Below, in pieces: positions 63,931 through 64,000 of a stretch of 64,000 nt of DNA. Every line of letters begins with the position of its first letter. The first letter of the stretch is position 1. The notes beneath the pieces are model-generated. The model ran no database searches and had not been told where the DNA came from. It worked only from the letters and a program-made list of their open reading frames with translations. The translations under genes and the position numbers were made by a program. The stretch comes from Otatea glauca (lineage: Eukaryota > Streptophyta > Magnoliopsida > Poales > Poaceae), in the NCBI GenBank assembly GCA_036346275.1, contig CM070715.1, positions 69,303,667-69,367,666 on the forward strand, read 5' to 3'.

Positions 63931-64000
63931 ACACTACCAAATTTAGGGTATCTTTCCACCAGATTGTCTCTCAATCGCAGCCATCTCAAAAATAGCTCGG

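Larger units (their letters stand above)
60200..64000 (-). mobile_element. CACTA-F, minus strand, running off the right edge
   Basis: Genes on the minus strand follow CACTA order: leader minisatellite (63390-63930), Transpos_assoc domain, TNP2 transposase, DUF8039-like domain, protease. The protein family matches CACTA-E (TSHDEEQ, EYINGVSAFRRAAEE). The 5' end lies beyond 64000. The 3' terminus and subterminal repeats expected left of 60200 are absent, so the element seems truncated there. Coding parts carry stops and frameshifts. Confidence 0.75.

Noticed and set aside
60200..64000. An active CACTA element at the right edge
   Set aside because: The transposase is truncated, the first exon has stops, and the 3' terminus is missing.

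Overview
The window is nuclear DNA from a grass (Poaceae): spliced plant genes (a chloroplast chlorophyll b reductase NOL and a plant cysteine oxidase PCO) lie in a dense bed of grass-type transposons (CACTA elements with CACTACTACAGAA ends, a rice Osmar-type mariner, Tourist, hAT, copia, LINE). The end motifs suggest a panicoid or chloridoid grass, but the species cannot be fixed from this sequence. I see no complete, self-contained novel system. What stands out is host gene fragments carried by DNA transposons, very deep nesting, and a NOL gene that seems damaged.

Layout. 1-2131: 5' end of a copia element on the minus strand, with a hairpin array in its LTR. 2132-5650: tandem duplications and an F-box/FBD gene remnant. 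5653-20295: an old CACTA (A) whose protease gene is split by a mariner-like element (6004-16165) and by a second CACTA (C, 16397-19625). The mariner is itself split by CACTA-B (8634-15706), which in turn carries a solo-LTR-like element (11006-13801). Each inner insertion has an exact target-site duplication. 20600-23701: a second, inverted copy of that LTR family. 24354-29127: a decayed copia. 29297-40794: NOL on the minus strand in 13 exons, with a LINE, a solo LTR, a hAT carrying an RNase P (PRORP) gene fragment, a Tourist MITE and a short non-LTR insert in its introns. 40911-44243: GC-rich hAT-like sequences. 44559-47822: CACTA-E. 48491-58162: PCO on the minus strand in 5 exons; intron 1 holds CACTA-D (49617-55840) and a hAT (55871-57031). 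58163-60098: PCO upstream region, a 152-bp tandem duplication and repeats. 60200-64000: CACTA-F, minus strand, running off the window.

How the genes relate. NOL acts in chloroplast chlorophyll b breakdown and PCO in cytosolic oxygen sensing; nothing here links them functionally. PCO reads open through all five exons. NOL shows two lesions against the expected gene structure: a lost 3' splice AG before exon 2 and a 4-nt insertion in exon 4. None of the transposase genes is intact. All exon joins, family names and target-site duplications were read by eye, without database search.
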